A stretch of DNA of 62,452 bases. It comes from Phycisphaerae bacterium (GTDB lineage Bacteria > Planctomycetota > Phycisphaerae > UBA1845). Location: the NCBI GenBank assembly GCA_029260235.1, contig JAJDDP010000215.1:1-62452 (forward strand). The letters run 5' to 3'. The position numbers and the translations under genes are program-made. The notes beneath the pieces are model-generated. The model saw nothing but the letters and a program-made list of their open reading frames with translations. It did no database searches and was not told where the DNA came from. Positions 53,574 through 62,452 of this stretch are shown in pieces (position 1 is the first letter of the stretch; every line of letters begins with the position of its first letter).

Positions 53574-55394
53574 CTAGCCCACCTTGCTCTCCAAATCTCC
53601 CCAGCGGACATAAAGCGACTCCACCTCTTTCTTGGCAGCTTCTAGCGCATCCCATCGCTTCTGCGCCTCGACATGGTCGGCGCCGACCTCGGGATCTACC
53701 GTGGCTTTGACGCATTGTTCAACGCGTTCTTCAGCTTCCAGGATGGTGGCTTCGATGCCTCGGAGTTCGCGCTCTTCGCTTGCGCTCAAACCGCTAAGTG
53801 ATTTACCCTTCGGTTTCTTTGCTCTTGTGCTACGGGGCATCCCTTCATTGGAACGAGTGGCTCGTGCCTGCGCCGCTTGCCATTGGGCGCAATCGACGTA
53901 TTGGCCCACGCCCCCCGAACCGTCCAAGCCCAGCAACTGCGTGCAAACTCGGTCCAGCATGAACCGATCATGCGTGACCAGGATGATCGCTCCGTCGAAT
54001 TCGATCAGGCTATCTTCGAGCACATCGAGAGAGGTGATGTCCAAGTCGTTCGTGGGTTCGTCCAGAATGAGAACGTCGGCTGGCTGCAACATCAAACGGG
54101 CGATCAGTATCCGAGCCTGCTCGCCGCCAGACAGGTCGCTTACCGGCATATCGAGTTGGTTTACCGAAAAGAGAAACTGCTTCGCCCAGGCAGTGATGTG
54201 GATGTTTCTGCCGCGAAAACTCACGCTCTCTTCATCGCCGGCCAATGCATAGCGAAGCGTCACATCCTGTGGCAATTGCTCGCGGCTCTGGTCGAAGACA
54301 ACAATCCGCAATTCGTCAGCCATCTTGATCGAACCTTCATCAGGCGACAGCGCCCCTGTCAGAACACGAATGAAGGTCGTCTTACCGCTTCCGTTAGCCC
54401 CGAGCAGCCCCACGCGCATGCCGGGTGATAACCTCAGCGAGAAATCCTTGAACAGCAGCTTCCCGCCCAGGGTCTTGGACAGCCCTTTGGCGTCTAGCAG
54501 TTTCTTCGACTTGCGTCCTGTGCCATCAAAGTCGATCCCTGCCACGGTCGTTCTCGCATTGCGCCCTGATAGATCACGAAGCTCATCCTTTAGCCGATAG
54601 GCTTCTTCGATGCGCGACTTCGACTTGGTCCGCTGGGCCTTCGAGTTCGATTTCAAGAAGGCAGCTTCACGCCTGACAATATTTGCCAATGTCGCTTCCT
54701 GGGCCTGCTGTGCCTCCAGGAAGTCCGCCCTCTTCTCCAGAAACATGCCATAGCCGCCGCTGACACTAAAATAGCCATCCGGGTAAACCGGATTCAGCTC
54801 TATGACCCGGTTGGTCACGTTCTCCAGGAAATAACGATCATGGCTGACCGCAACGAACGCGAAGGGCGCGGCAAGGAGCATCTGCTCCAGCCAAGCAATG
54901 CCAGCTAAGTCGAGGTGGTTGGTCGGTTCATCCAAGAGCAGCAGGTCGGGCTGCTGGATGATCTCTCGGGCCAACGCCAACCGCTTCCGCCAGCCACCGG
55001 ACATCTTCTCCACCGCACCATCCGAATGCTCCAGACCGCCGGCGACGTCGAGGGCAAATCTGCTAATGATGGTGGCTACCTGCGTGTCGCGCTCGTAGTC
55101 CTCGAGGGGATGATCAGCCAACGCACCATGCAGCACCGACTCAATCGTAGCCCCTTCTTCAAAGCGATCTTCCTGCGGCAAGAAGCCGATCTGGGCCAAC
55201 CGACGTCGATTCATCTCGCCATCGTCAACTTCTTCCAAGCCAGCCAGCAATCTCAGGAACGTGGTCTTCCCCGCTCCGTTTGGACCGAGGAACCCAACGC
55301 GCTCGCCATCGGCGAAGCCGATGGAAAGCCCATCAAAGAGCGTGCGCGTTCCAAAGTGCTTTGAAACTGCGCGGCATGTCACCAGTGTACCCAT
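53574..55394 (-). CDS. uup: ABC-F ATPase, Uup-like
   Basis: 606 residues with two nucleotide-binding domains and no membrane part. NBD1 has GPNGAGKTTFL, signature MSGGWRKRLALAR and LLLLDEPTNHLD; NBD2 has GANGSGKTTFI, LSGGEQARILIAR and VLILDEPTNDLD. A helical inter-domain linker (about 245-310) and a C-terminal coiled coil (about 535-600) after a basic spacer are typical of Uup, which acts on ribosomes or branched DNA. GGGGA precedes ATG 55394. It stands alone on the minus strand. Confidence 0.92.
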   Translation of the reverse strand: MGTLVTCRAVSKHFGTRTLFDGLSIGFADGERVGFLGPNGAGKTTFLRLLAGLEEVDDGEMNRRRLAQIGFLPQEDRFEEGATIESVLHGALADHPLEDYERDTQVATIISRFALDVAGGLEHSDGAVEKMSGGWRKRLALAREIIQQPDLLLLDEPTNHLDLAGIAWLEQMLLAAPFAFVAVSHDRYFLENVTNRVIELNPVYPDGYFSVSGGYGMFLEKRADFLEAQQAQEATLANIVRREAAFLKSNSKAQRTKSKSRIEEAYRLKDELRDLSGRNARTTVAGIDFDGTGRKSKKLLDAKGLSKTLGGKLLFKDFSLRLSPGMRVGLLGANGSGKTTFIRVLTGALSPDEGSIKMADELRIVVFDQSREQLPQDVTLRYALAGDEESVSFRGRNIHITAWAKQFLFSVNQLDMPVSDLSGGEQARILIARLMLQPADVLILDEPTNDLDITSLDVLEDSLIEFDGAIILVTHDRFMLDRVCTQLLGLDGSGGVGQYVDCAQWQAAQARATRSNEGMPRSTRAKKPKGKSLSGLSASEERELRGIEATILEAEERVEQCVKATVDPEVGADHVEAQKRWDALEAAKKEVESLYVRWGDLESKVG

Positions 55395-55579
55395 ACGTTC
55401 CCCGCTAGTAGCTCACCAACCCGCCCGCCAGAGGCACTGGCGGCATCAAAACAGCATTCTACTTTGTATGCCAGGCCACGCCACCGCCGGCGTCATCCAG
55501 GCTGCCTTGACTTCCATTGCAGGCCACCTAGCATAATCCGCCTGCCCTCTGGGCTGAGCTTGGCTGCACCGAGGTGGAC

Positions 55580-56221
55580 ATGTTTTCAGGAATTGTCGAG
55601 ACAATCGGAACCGTACAGGCCGTGCGCGATGTTGCCGGCGGGCGCCGGCTCACTGTCGATTGTGGCTTGGTCGCCGATGACGCGGTCGCTGGGGCGAGCA
55701 TTGCCATCAACGGCGCCTGCCTCACGGTATGCCTGATTGATAAGCCTCGCCTCGAGTTCGATGTGATCAGCGAAACCTTGGCCAAGTCAACCTTGGGCCG
55801 GATTCGGGTGGGTGATCGAGTCAATTTGGAGCGATCACTGAAGGTGGGTGACCGCATCGACGGCCACTTTGTTCAAGGACACGTTGATGCCACGGCTGCT
55901 CTGAGTCGACGGCGGGTTTCGCAGAGCGAGCATGTCCTGTGGTTTCGCGTTCCCCAAGAGGTGGCAGGGCATATCATCCCCAAGGGATCCATTGCCATTT
56001 CCGGAGTCTCGTTGACCATCGCAGAAGTCAAACAGTCTGAGTTTTCAGTGGCCTTGATTCCGACCACGCTCGAATCAACCATTCTGGGTGGCCTCAGAGA
56101 AGGCGACCCGGTGAACATCGAGACCGACATCCTCGTGCGCACGATCCTACATACCTTGCATGGCTTGCAGCGCGCTGGCGGCATCACCGCTAGTGCCTTG
56201 AAAGACCAAGGCTACCTGTGA
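55580..56221 (+). CDS. ribE: Riboflavin synthase alpha subunit
   Basis: 213 residues. Dismutates two dimethylribityllumazine molecules into riboflavin. Two lumazine-binding domains are visible: the first opens MFSGIVETIG with GASIAINGACLTV, the second HFVQGHVDATA with GSIAISGVSLTIAEV. Length and motifs are canonical. ATG 55580 begins at the invariant MFSGI; GAGGTGG lies immediately upstream. No FMN riboswitch was seen. The stop overlaps the pdxA start (GTGA). Confidence 0.95.
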   Translation: MFSGIVETIGTVQAVRDVAGGRRLTVDCGLVADDAVAGASIAINGACLTVCLIDKPRLEFDVISETLAKSTLGRIRVGDRVNLERSLKVGDRIDGHFVQGHVDATAALSRRRVSQSEHVLWFRVPQEVAGHIIPKGSIAISGVSLTIAEVKQSEFSVALIPTTLESTILGGLREGDPVNIETDILVRTILHTLHGLQRAGGITASALKDQGYL

Positions 56222-57330
56222 ATCGCCCGAACGATCTATCGCCGATACCTGACGTCAGTGGCAGTAAGCCCCTAGTCGCCATCTCCATGGGGGATCCCGC
56301 AGGTATTGGGGCCGAAGTTGTTGTCAAGGCGTTGGCCGACCCCGAGGTTCGCTCACAAGCCCGCTTCATCGTATACGGATCACACGAGCTACTTTCCTAC
56401 GCAGCCGATGCAGCCGAAATTAGTTGCTTCTGGTTTCGTCATCCGCACGAAGACGTGCAGCGCGTCGAGAGCGGTGTGGTCGTCGCAGATTTCGACGAGT
56501 GTGATGCCTTCACCCAAGGCCCTGCCAAGCCCTCAGCCAGAGCAGGGGCTATGTCGCTGCGATTTCTCGATGAGGCAATTGAAGCTTCCAGGTCAGGTTT
56601 GGCCGATGCCATTGTCACCGGCCCTATTCATAAGACGAGCTGGAAGCTTGCTGGTTGCAGCAAACCAGGACACACCGAGTACCTGGCTTCGGCGTTCAAA
56701 GTCCGCAAAGTTACCATGATGTTCGCCGGAGGGCCGCTGTGCGTAGCCCTGGCCAGCACCCATCTCGGCCTGTTCAAGCTGCGGGACAGTTTCACGATTG
56801 GCCGCGTCTTCCAACCGATTGATCACCTTGATGCCGCCCTGAGGCGTTGGTTCGCCATTGATCATCCCCGCATTGCGGTGGCTGGCCTGAATCCCCACGC
56901 CTCAGAAAATGGTTTGTTCGGAGATGAAGAAGTGCGCATCATCGAGCCGGCAATGGTCATGGCCCGAGAATTGGGCATTAACGTGCAGGGGCCGTTCCCA
57001 GCCGACACGCTCTTCGTCAAGGCAGCTCAAGGAGCGTATGACGGTGTGGTGGCTATGTACCACGATCAGGGGTTGATTCCGGTCAAGCTGCTGGCCTTCG
57101 ATTCGGCAGTCAATATCAGCCTCGGATTGCCCGTCATCCGCACCAGCGTCGATCACGGTACTGCCTTCGACATCGCCGGAACGAATCAGGCAGATCCCGG
57201 CAGCATGAAGCAGGCTATTCACTTGGCGATCAAGTTCGCTCGGGCAAACCGAAATACCGATTGGAGCCGCAGGGTGTCAATCCGTGTCCCTCAGGAATCG
57301 ACCGTGCCGGTCAAACCCAAGAAACCATAA
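56218..57330 (+). CDS. pdxA: 4-hydroxythreonine-4-phosphate dehydrogenase
   Basis: 370 residues. Oxidises 4-phosphohydroxy-L-threonine in pyridoxal phosphate synthesis. Motifs: VAISMGDPAGIGAEVVVKAL at the start, IVTGPIHKTSW, GHTEYLA (metal His), MMFAGGPLCVALASTH, AVAGLNPHASENG, GPFPADTLF, AMYHDQGLIPVK and SVDHGTAFDIAG. The GTG start overlaps the ribE stop, so riboflavin and B6 genes are coupled. It converges with rne at a 21-base gap. Confidence 0.95.
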   Translation: MNRPNDLSPIPDVSGSKPLVAISMGDPAGIGAEVVVKALADPEVRSQARFIVYGSHELLSYAADAAEISCFWFRHPHEDVQRVESGVVVADFDECDAFTQGPAKPSARAGAMSLRFLDEAIEASRSGLADAIVTGPIHKTSWKLAGCSKPGHTEYLASAFKVRKVTMMFAGGPLCVALASTHLGLFKLRDSFTIGRVFQPIDHLDAALRRWFAIDHPRIAVAGLNPHASENGLFGDEEVRIIEPAMVMARELGINVQGPFPADTLFVKAAQGAYDGVVAMYHDQGLIPVKLLAFDSAVNISLGLPVIRTSVDHGTAFDIAGTNQADPGSMKQAIHLAIKFARANRNTDWSRRVSIRVPQESTVPVKPKKP

Positions 57331-57351
57331 CCCCACAGCCATTGCCATTCG

Positions 57352-59973
57352 TCAGGCTGGAGACGGAATGATTCGTCCCCGCGCGTCTCGACACTCGCAG
57401 GTCAGGTCATCGACCGATTGGTGGGCATCGGGCAGAATGCTAATGGTGGTTCCGGTGTCCTGCTCCAGCTTGATCAATTGAGAACGCTTCTGGTTTTGCA
57501 CCATCGAGGCTACCTCGGGGGCTACGGTCAAGGCAATTCGCGAGACGTCGCCTGTGTGGGCTGCCAACTGCAGGACACGCAAGACCTCGAGCACCATGGA
57601 TTCGGCGCTCTTCACCATTCCTGCGCCGCTGCAATGCGTACATTCGGTGAAGATGCTCTGGCGAATCGAGCTGCGCTGTCGCTGGCGGGTCATCTCGATG
57701 AGTCCAAACTGGCTCATTCTCAGAATGCGGGCGCGTTCCTTATGTTTCTTCAGCGCGTTACGCAAACATCTCTCGACCGCTCGTTTGTTGCGATCTTCCC
57801 GCAGGTCGATGAAATCACAGACTACCAGACCGCCCAGGTCACGAAGTCGCAATTGTCGGGCGATTTCTTCGGCCGCTTCGAGGTTGACTCGTAAGGCGCT
57901 TTCTTCGGCGTCGGCGATCTGGCGGAAACGCCCGCTATTGACATCAATGGCCACCATGGCCTCGGTCGAATCAATGACGATGGAGCCGCCCAAGGGCAGG
58001 GGAACTTTGCGAACATTGATCTTGTCGATCTCGTCCTCGATACCAAACTTATGGAAGATCGGCTCTGGACCCTCGTACAGCTCGACGATGTCCTGGGTGC
58101 GTGGAAGGGCGATGCGTAAGAACTCGCGGGCAGTCTCAGCCGTCTTGGGATCATCGATGACGATGCGCTTAAAGTCGGCGGTCAGCACGTCCCGCATGGT
58201 GCGGATGACCAGATCTGATTCGCGATATAGCTCAGCCGGGGCCCGAGTCTTCCGCACGCGTTCAGCAATGATCCGCCACAGGCGATTCAAGTAATTCAGA
58301 TCGCGTTGAAGCTCTCGCTTGCTCCGGTCCAAACCAGCCGTCCGGAGAATAAAGCCCATGCCCTCAGGAAGCTCAAGCTCATTGAGAATGTCGCGCATGT
58401 GCCGCCGGGAGTCTTCGTCTTCGATTCTCCGGGAGACGCCGAGCCTCTTCATCCCCGGCATCATCACTAGGAATCGCCCTGGGATAGAGAGATAAGAGGT
58501 CAGGGTAGGGCCTTTGGTGCCCACACCTTCCTTAGTCACTTGCACCACGACTTCTTGGCCTCGGCGAAAACATCTCTGGATGGGCGGCCTATTTCGCCGC
58601 GGGATCTTTTTGCCCACCTCTTCGGAGGAATCTTTTCCACCTTCGGGGAAATACTGCGGATGAACGTCCGAGATGTGCAAGAATCCATTCTTAGCTTGGC
58701 CGAAATCGACGAACACAGCCTGGATGCTCGGCTCGATGTTCGTAACCTTGCCCTTATAGATGCCCCCCACATGAGATTCAGCGCTGTTGCGTTCGATGTA
58801 CAACTCTTCCAGCCGGCCAGATTCGAGCACGGCGATACGGCACTCGTCTCCGGTGGAGGCGTTGATCATCATCTCACAGCGGCCGGCACCCGCCGAGGGG
58901 GCGTCGCTTGAGTCGTCATCCAACGCAGACCCGGTTTCTTCTGGCGCACTTGGGCGAGATACTTTGGATTTCCGTCGGGAGCGGCCGCCCGGCGACGACG
59001 TTCGTTTCTTCTTGGGGTCTAGCTTGGAATCGTCCTGTTTCTCAACAGGAGCAGGCCTCTTGTTGGGGCGGTGATCAGTCTCTGTCTTGTCTCTTGATGT
59101 CCTGGATTCCGCTTGCTTGGCATCGCGCCCGTTGGCGGGCGCAGCTCGCCGATTGCTTTGGGCTCTTGAGTTACTCGATTTGAGTGATTCGCCCAACCCC
59201 GCGCCAAAAGCGTCATCGTCTCGCCTGACAGCCTTACCTGGCTTACTCCCCGAAGGTGAGCGAACCCACTCATCACGCGAGCTTCGGTCGTCGGCTGTTT
59301 CTGCCGCTGGCGTCTCGGCCTCGGCTTGCTTCTGTCGTTGGGGGCGACGCCGTCGGCTCGGTTTGGTCGGCTTTAAATCGAGTGCGGCTGAATCGCCTTC
59401 TGCATCCGTTGCTGGCGAATTCTCACCCGGCGATGATGGAGAACCGTCCTCCTCTGACTTGGCGGTCTTCTTCGTGCGTCGAGGCCTGCGATTCTTGCTG
59501 GTCTTGGGCGCTGGCGAGGCTTCCTCGCCAGCGTTTTGGTCCGGTGACTCGTTAGATTCTCGGGTCTGGACCGGCGGGGACACCGCTTTCTTCTTGCGAC
59601 GCCGGACGACCTTCTTCTTTGTGCCTGTTGGGGACTTGGCTTCGGCGCTGTCGTTGGTGTCTGCGGGCTGCTCAGCCATCTCTTCTGATGACTCAGATTT
59701 CTGGGCGTTCGCCTGGGCTCTCGCTTGGGCGTTGTCCTCGGCCGCGGCTACTTTGCCTATCTTCTTCTTTCGCCGGGCTGGTCTCGCAGTTTTCTTGGGT
59801 GCGTCGGCGCTCGATTGATCCTCCCCCTTCGGGGCCGGAGCGACCGGCTCATCCGTTGTTTCAATGACCTTGCTTGTTGAAGCTCGTTTCTTGGCCGATT
59901 TCCTTCGCCCGAGTCTCTTCCGCGGGGCTTTCTTCTCAGCACCCTCGGTGCTGCTCGTCTGTTCTACCGCCAT
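57352..59973 (-). CDS. rne: Ribonuclease E/G with long basic N-terminal extension
   Basis: 873 residues. The catalytic part starts about residue 368 (MMINASTGDECRIAV) and is RNase G-sized: S1 domain (HVGGIYKGKVTNIEPSIQAV), catalytic Asp motifs MVAIDVNSGR and GLVVCDFIDLRED, and a zinc-link CTHC near the end. Residues 1-367 are low-complexity, rich in Lys, Arg, Glu, Ser and Pro, with repeated RRRKKK-type clusters. This scaffold is at the N-terminus, unlike E. coli RNase E where it is C-terminal. GGAG precedes ATG 59973. It overlaps the DUF2344 gene by 10 bases. Confidence 0.93.
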   Translation of the reverse strand: MAVEQTSSTEGAEKKAPRKRLGRRKSAKKRASTSKVIETTDEPVAPAPKGEDQSSADAPKKTARPARRKKKIGKVAAAEDNAQARAQANAQKSESSEEMAEQPADTNDSAEAKSPTGTKKKVVRRRKKKAVSPPVQTRESNESPDQNAGEEASPAPKTSKNRRPRRTKKTAKSEEDGSPSSPGENSPATDAEGDSAALDLKPTKPSRRRRPQRQKQAEAETPAAETADDRSSRDEWVRSPSGSKPGKAVRRDDDAFGAGLGESLKSSNSRAQSNRRAAPANGRDAKQAESRTSRDKTETDHRPNKRPAPVEKQDDSKLDPKKKRTSSPGGRSRRKSKVSRPSAPEETGSALDDDSSDAPSAGAGRCEMMINASTGDECRIAVLESGRLEELYIERNSAESHVGGIYKGKVTNIEPSIQAVFVDFGQAKNGFLHISDVHPQYFPEGGKDSSEEVGKKIPRRNRPPIQRCFRRGQEVVVQVTKEGVGTKGPTLTSYLSIPGRFLVMMPGMKRLGVSRRIEDEDSRRHMRDILNELELPEGMGFILRTAGLDRSKRELQRDLNYLNRLWRIIAERVRKTRAPAELYRESDLVIRTMRDVLTADFKRIVIDDPKTAETAREFLRIALPRTQDIVELYEGPEPIFHKFGIEDEIDKINVRKVPLPLGGSIVIDSTEAMVAIDVNSGRFRQIADAEESALRVNLEAAEEIARQLRLRDLGGLVVCDFIDLREDRNKRAVERCLRNALKKHKERARILRMSQFGLIEMTRQRQRSSIRQSIFTECTHCSGAGMVKSAESMVLEVLRVLQLAAHTGDVSRIALTVAPEVASMVQNQKRSQLIKLEQDTGTTISILPDAHQSVDDLTCECRDARGRIIPSPA

Positions 59974-60671
59974 GTGATCTCCGTTCTTCGAACCCGATGG
60001 TTGATCTGGGCTGCGTCAAGATTCAGGGCAGCTAGAATCTCCTTGGGCTTGGCCGATCCTGCCCCGGTGATCAATAACTCCATCTCAATGAAGTTGTCAC
60101 CGATGCGGATGGATTGGATCAATGGGCGAAGATCCATCTCACGGACACTCCCGGTCTTCAGGTTCAATCTCTTGTATAGGATCGGGGACGGGTCAAGCAG
60201 GGAGGCGGCGCGCTCATCGAGCAGCAATCGGTCTGTGATCGCGAGTTCGACGCGGTAAGTTGCACTGAGCGGCATGCATTCTTGGCCAAGAATCAACTCC
60301 TGGCACGAAGTAAGCAAGACGCCCTCTGGCATTTGCGCCGAAAGCCGATCTCGCGTTTCCTCAGGGGTGAGTGGTTCGCTCAATACGAGCACCAACCGTT
60401 CAACATCCGAGGCAATCGCGACGGGCCGGGGTAGTGGCAGCTGCAGCTTGGGGTGGGGATTGAAGCCCCGCGAATAACAGATCGGCAAACCTGCCCGAAC
60501 CGCAGCACGCCCAAACATCCTGAGCATGTCACGGTGCGACAAGAACCGAACGTCGCCGTTCACGGCGAAGTCAATCGCCCGACGAAAAGCTGCTTGTTGT
60601 TTGTCCACTCCTCGAGTTGCAGCCGTTAAGCTGTGTCTTAAGTCGCTTGCCGAACCAGTTTCCCGGTCCAC
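59964..60671 (-). CDS. DUF2344 / TIGR03936 radical-SAM-linked protein
   Basis: 235 residues. It matches the DUF2344 family: DFAVNGDVRFLSHRDMLRMF, then PICYSRGFNPHPKLQLPLP, then VEYR-like central strands and a C-terminal RRTEITW. Family members normally accompany a radical SAM protein and often rne or rplU/rpmA; their role is unresolved. Here only rne is adjacent; no radical SAM partner is visible. GTG at 60671 is the first start and has no clear ribosome site, so the true start may be somewhat downstream. Overlap with rne implies translational coupling. Confidence 0.85.
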   Translation of the reverse strand: MDRETGSASDLRHSLTAATRGVDKQQAAFRRAIDFAVNGDVRFLSHRDMLRMFGRAAVRAGLPICYSRGFNPHPKLQLPLPRPVAIASDVERLVLVLSEPLTPEETRDRLSAQMPEGVLLTSCQELILGQECMPLSATYRVELAITDRLLLDERAASLLDPSPILYKRLNLKTGSVREMDLRPLIQSIRIGDNFIEMELLITGAGSAKPKEILAALNLDAAQINHRVRRTEITWR

Positions 60672-60704
60672 CGATGCGAATCTTTTGTTCGTCCCGCCTG
60701 CCGA

Positions 60705-62447
60705 CTAAATCGGGTCGTCAGGCAGAAGCTTTCTTGTTTCATCGCGCAGGTAATTCGTCACCTGGCGTTCCGTTTCAAATGTCAACGCCCGACGGGCCAC
60801 TCTTTCTGCGTGGGTGACCGTGGTCAGACGGATCAATTTCTTGATTTCAGGCACGTTGGCCGGCGCCATCGAAAAGCTCCTCAGACCCAGCCCCAAGAGG
60901 AGCAAGGTATAAAGAGGGGCACCCGCCATCTCTCCACATAGACTACAGTCAACCCCCGCCCGATTACAAGCCCTAATTACATTTCGCAGCGTTTGCAGGA
61001 TGGACGGGTGCGACATGCTGAAATTCCGAGACACCCGCTCATTGCCCCTGTCCACAGCCAACATGTACTGCACCAGGTCGTTGGTCCCGATGCTCATGAA
61101 ATCCACTTCTCGGCAAAACTGCTCGCACTGCAAGGCTGCCGCAGGCGTCTCCATCATCATGCCCACCGGCATGCTACGCTCAAAACCCTTCCCCAGCTCC
61201 TCAAGATCCTCCATGGCATCGTGCAGGGCCATTTTCGCCTGCCGTAGCTCCATCAGAGAGACGATCAGGGGGAACATGAGGCGAACCGGGCCTAACACCG
61301 AGGCCCGTAGGATGGCCCGCAACTGGATTTTGAACATGTCCAGGTGCCTTAAGCTATATCGGATGGAGCGCAGCCCAAGCATTGGGTTTGGTTCCCGCTC
61401 ATAGTTTTTTTCCTGGGTATACTTGTCAGCCCCCAGATCGAATGTCCGAATGGTCACCGGTTGTCCCTGGCAGCCTTCGATAGCGGCTTTGTAGGCCTGA
61501 TAATGGTCTTCTTCGCTTGGCATGGAAGTCCGCCCCAGAAACAGGAACTCGGTGCGGTACAGCCCGATGCCGTCTGCTCCTTTTTCCAGAGATTTGGGGG
61601 CCTCTTCGGGGAATTCGATGTTGCAGCACAAGGCCAGCTTCTTGCCGTCCTGCGTCACCGCCTCTAGATCGCGAAGATGATCAAGCTCGTCGGCTAGCTT
61701 GACAAAACTGCGCTCCCGATCACGGTACTCAGCCAGCGTGTTTTCGTCAGGATCGACGATCACCAGCTGATTGGTCCCGTCGACGATGACCGTGTCGCCA
61801 CCGCCGACGTGGGTCGAGATGTCGTTGACTCCGATGACAGCGGGCCTGCCAAGTGCCCGAAGCAAAATGGCTGTGTGCGAGGTCGCCCCGCCCATATCCA
61901 AGGCCAAGCCAATGACCTTGGTCTTTTGGAGCCTAGCTGTCTGAGACGGAGAAAGATCGTGGGCTACCAGCACCACGGGCGTACTGAGGTTGGAAAGATC
62001 CTCCCGATGCTCCCCCAGTATCTGGCGCAATAGGCGCCGCTCGATATCTTGAACATCTCGGACGCGCTCGGCCAGCAGCGGGTCGCTCATCTGCATGAAG
62101 CGCCGCTGCTGCCCCCGCATCGCCGTACTGGTCGCGTAGGCTGCCGAATACTTGTTGCGCTGGATCAGCCGTTCGATTTCGTTGCGGATGCGGTCGTCCT
62201 CAAGAACACCGATATGCCAGAGGAAGACTCCTGCTGCGTCGCGGCCCGTTTGGGCAGCCAACACGTCATGCTGTACTCGCAATTCCTGGATGGCTTCGCT
62301 GATAGCTGAGGCAAGGAGGGCTAGCTCTCCGGCGACATGATCGGCCGACACGGTGCGCAGCGGAATACGATAGTCCTCGGCTTCGAGGACCACTGCCTCT
62401 GCGATGGCCACGCCAGGCGCGACTGCGGTTCCGGTAAATATTTCCAT
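60705..62447 (-). CDS. ptsI: Phosphoenolpyruvate-protein phosphotransferase (enzyme I)
   Basis: 580 residues, full EI length. Transfers phosphate from PEP to HPr. The active histidine is His191 in GGATSHTAILLRALGRPAVIG; the PEP-binding barrel has GIGLYRTEFLFLGR, DLGADKY, NPMLGLRSIRYSL, GMMMETPAA, VDFMSIGTNDLVQY and the catalytic Cys in CSLCGEMAG. All key residues are present. It starts 5 bases from the window edge, so an HPr gene could lie just outside. It is followed by DUF2344 at a 33-base gap. Confidence 0.96.
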   Translation of the reverse strand: MEIFTGTAVAPGVAIAEAVVLEAEDYRIPLRTVSADHVAGELALLASAISEAIQELRVQHDVLAAQTGRDAAGVFLWHIGVLEDDRIRNEIERLIQRNKYSAAYATSTAMRGQQRRFMQMSDPLLAERVRDVQDIERRLLRQILGEHREDLSNLSTPVVLVAHDLSPSQTARLQKTKVIGLALDMGGATSHTAILLRALGRPAVIGVNDISTHVGGGDTVIVDGTNQLVIVDPDENTLAEYRDRERSFVKLADELDHLRDLEAVTQDGKKLALCCNIEFPEEAPKSLEKGADGIGLYRTEFLFLGRTSMPSEEDHYQAYKAAIEGCQGQPVTIRTFDLGADKYTQEKNYEREPNPMLGLRSIRYSLRHLDMFKIQLRAILRASVLGPVRLMFPLIVSLMELRQAKMALHDAMEDLEELGKGFERSMPVGMMMETPAAALQCEQFCREVDFMSIGTNDLVQYMLAVDRGNERVSRNFSMSHPSILQTLRNVIRACNRAGVDCSLCGEMAGAPLYTLLLLGLGLRSFSMAPANVPEIKKLIRLTTVTHAERVARRALTFETERQVTNYLRDETRKLLPDDPI

Positions 62448-62452
62448 CCGTG

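Noticed and set aside
55395..55579. Possible FMN riboswitch before ribE
   Set aside because: None of the conserved RFN element blocks could be found.

Overview
The window looks like a chromosomal segment of a moderately GC-rich, diderm, planctomycete-like bacterium, most plausibly class Phycisphaerae (inference). The clues are several small zinc-ribbon proteins, two of them with the CxxCGYDLR motif, an ABC-2 permease fused to a CPBP protease, a PQQ-propeller/TPR giant, a DUF4091 protein and a heavily remodelled type II secretion system (T2SS). I see no phage, insertion sequence, CRISPR array or rRNA. One tRNA (Gly, TCC) is present.

Layout. 1-5006: 3' part of a DUF4091/CBM9-like secreted protein, a globin, a small hypothetical gene, and a tandem pair of zinc-ribbon membrane proteins, each followed by a hairpin. 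5479-30693: a continuous plus-strand secretion cluster: gspF, gspG, gspH, gspI, gspJ, gspK, a PilM-PilN (GspL-like) fusion, a PilO/GspM-like protein carrying a GspC-HR/PilP-like domain, a 3011-residue protein built of about 30 secretin N1-like modules without a secretin pore domain, a 1714-residue secretin with 14 N1-like modules, and two lipoproteins. 30726-42810: housekeeping genes (cstA, tRNA-Gly, a DMT transporter, ruvX, an HD-GYP protein, folE, an adenine methylase, a LAB_N protein plus GT2 pair, clpX, a tiny zinc-ribbon gene, mtnP). 42879-53467: a PQQ/TPR protein, an HExxH protein, a NatA/NatB-CPBP exporter, a sulfatase-fold lipoprotein and small genes. 53574-62447: uup (minus), ribE and pdxA (plus), then a minus-strand group ptsI, DUF2344 and rne.

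The most interesting system is the secretion cluster. The first giant protein has an N0-like domain but no pore. The second has a pore but no recognisable N0. The first ends in what looks like the front half of an N1 module and the second begins with what looks like the back half. I therefore propose a split giant secretin: the first chain is the inner-membrane-proximal part, docked to the GspM-GspC fusion, and the second is the outer-membrane-proximal part. No gspE, separate gspC or prepilin peptidase is present, so the ATPase and peptidase must be encoded elsewhere. The architecture is read from the sequence; the assembly model is inference.
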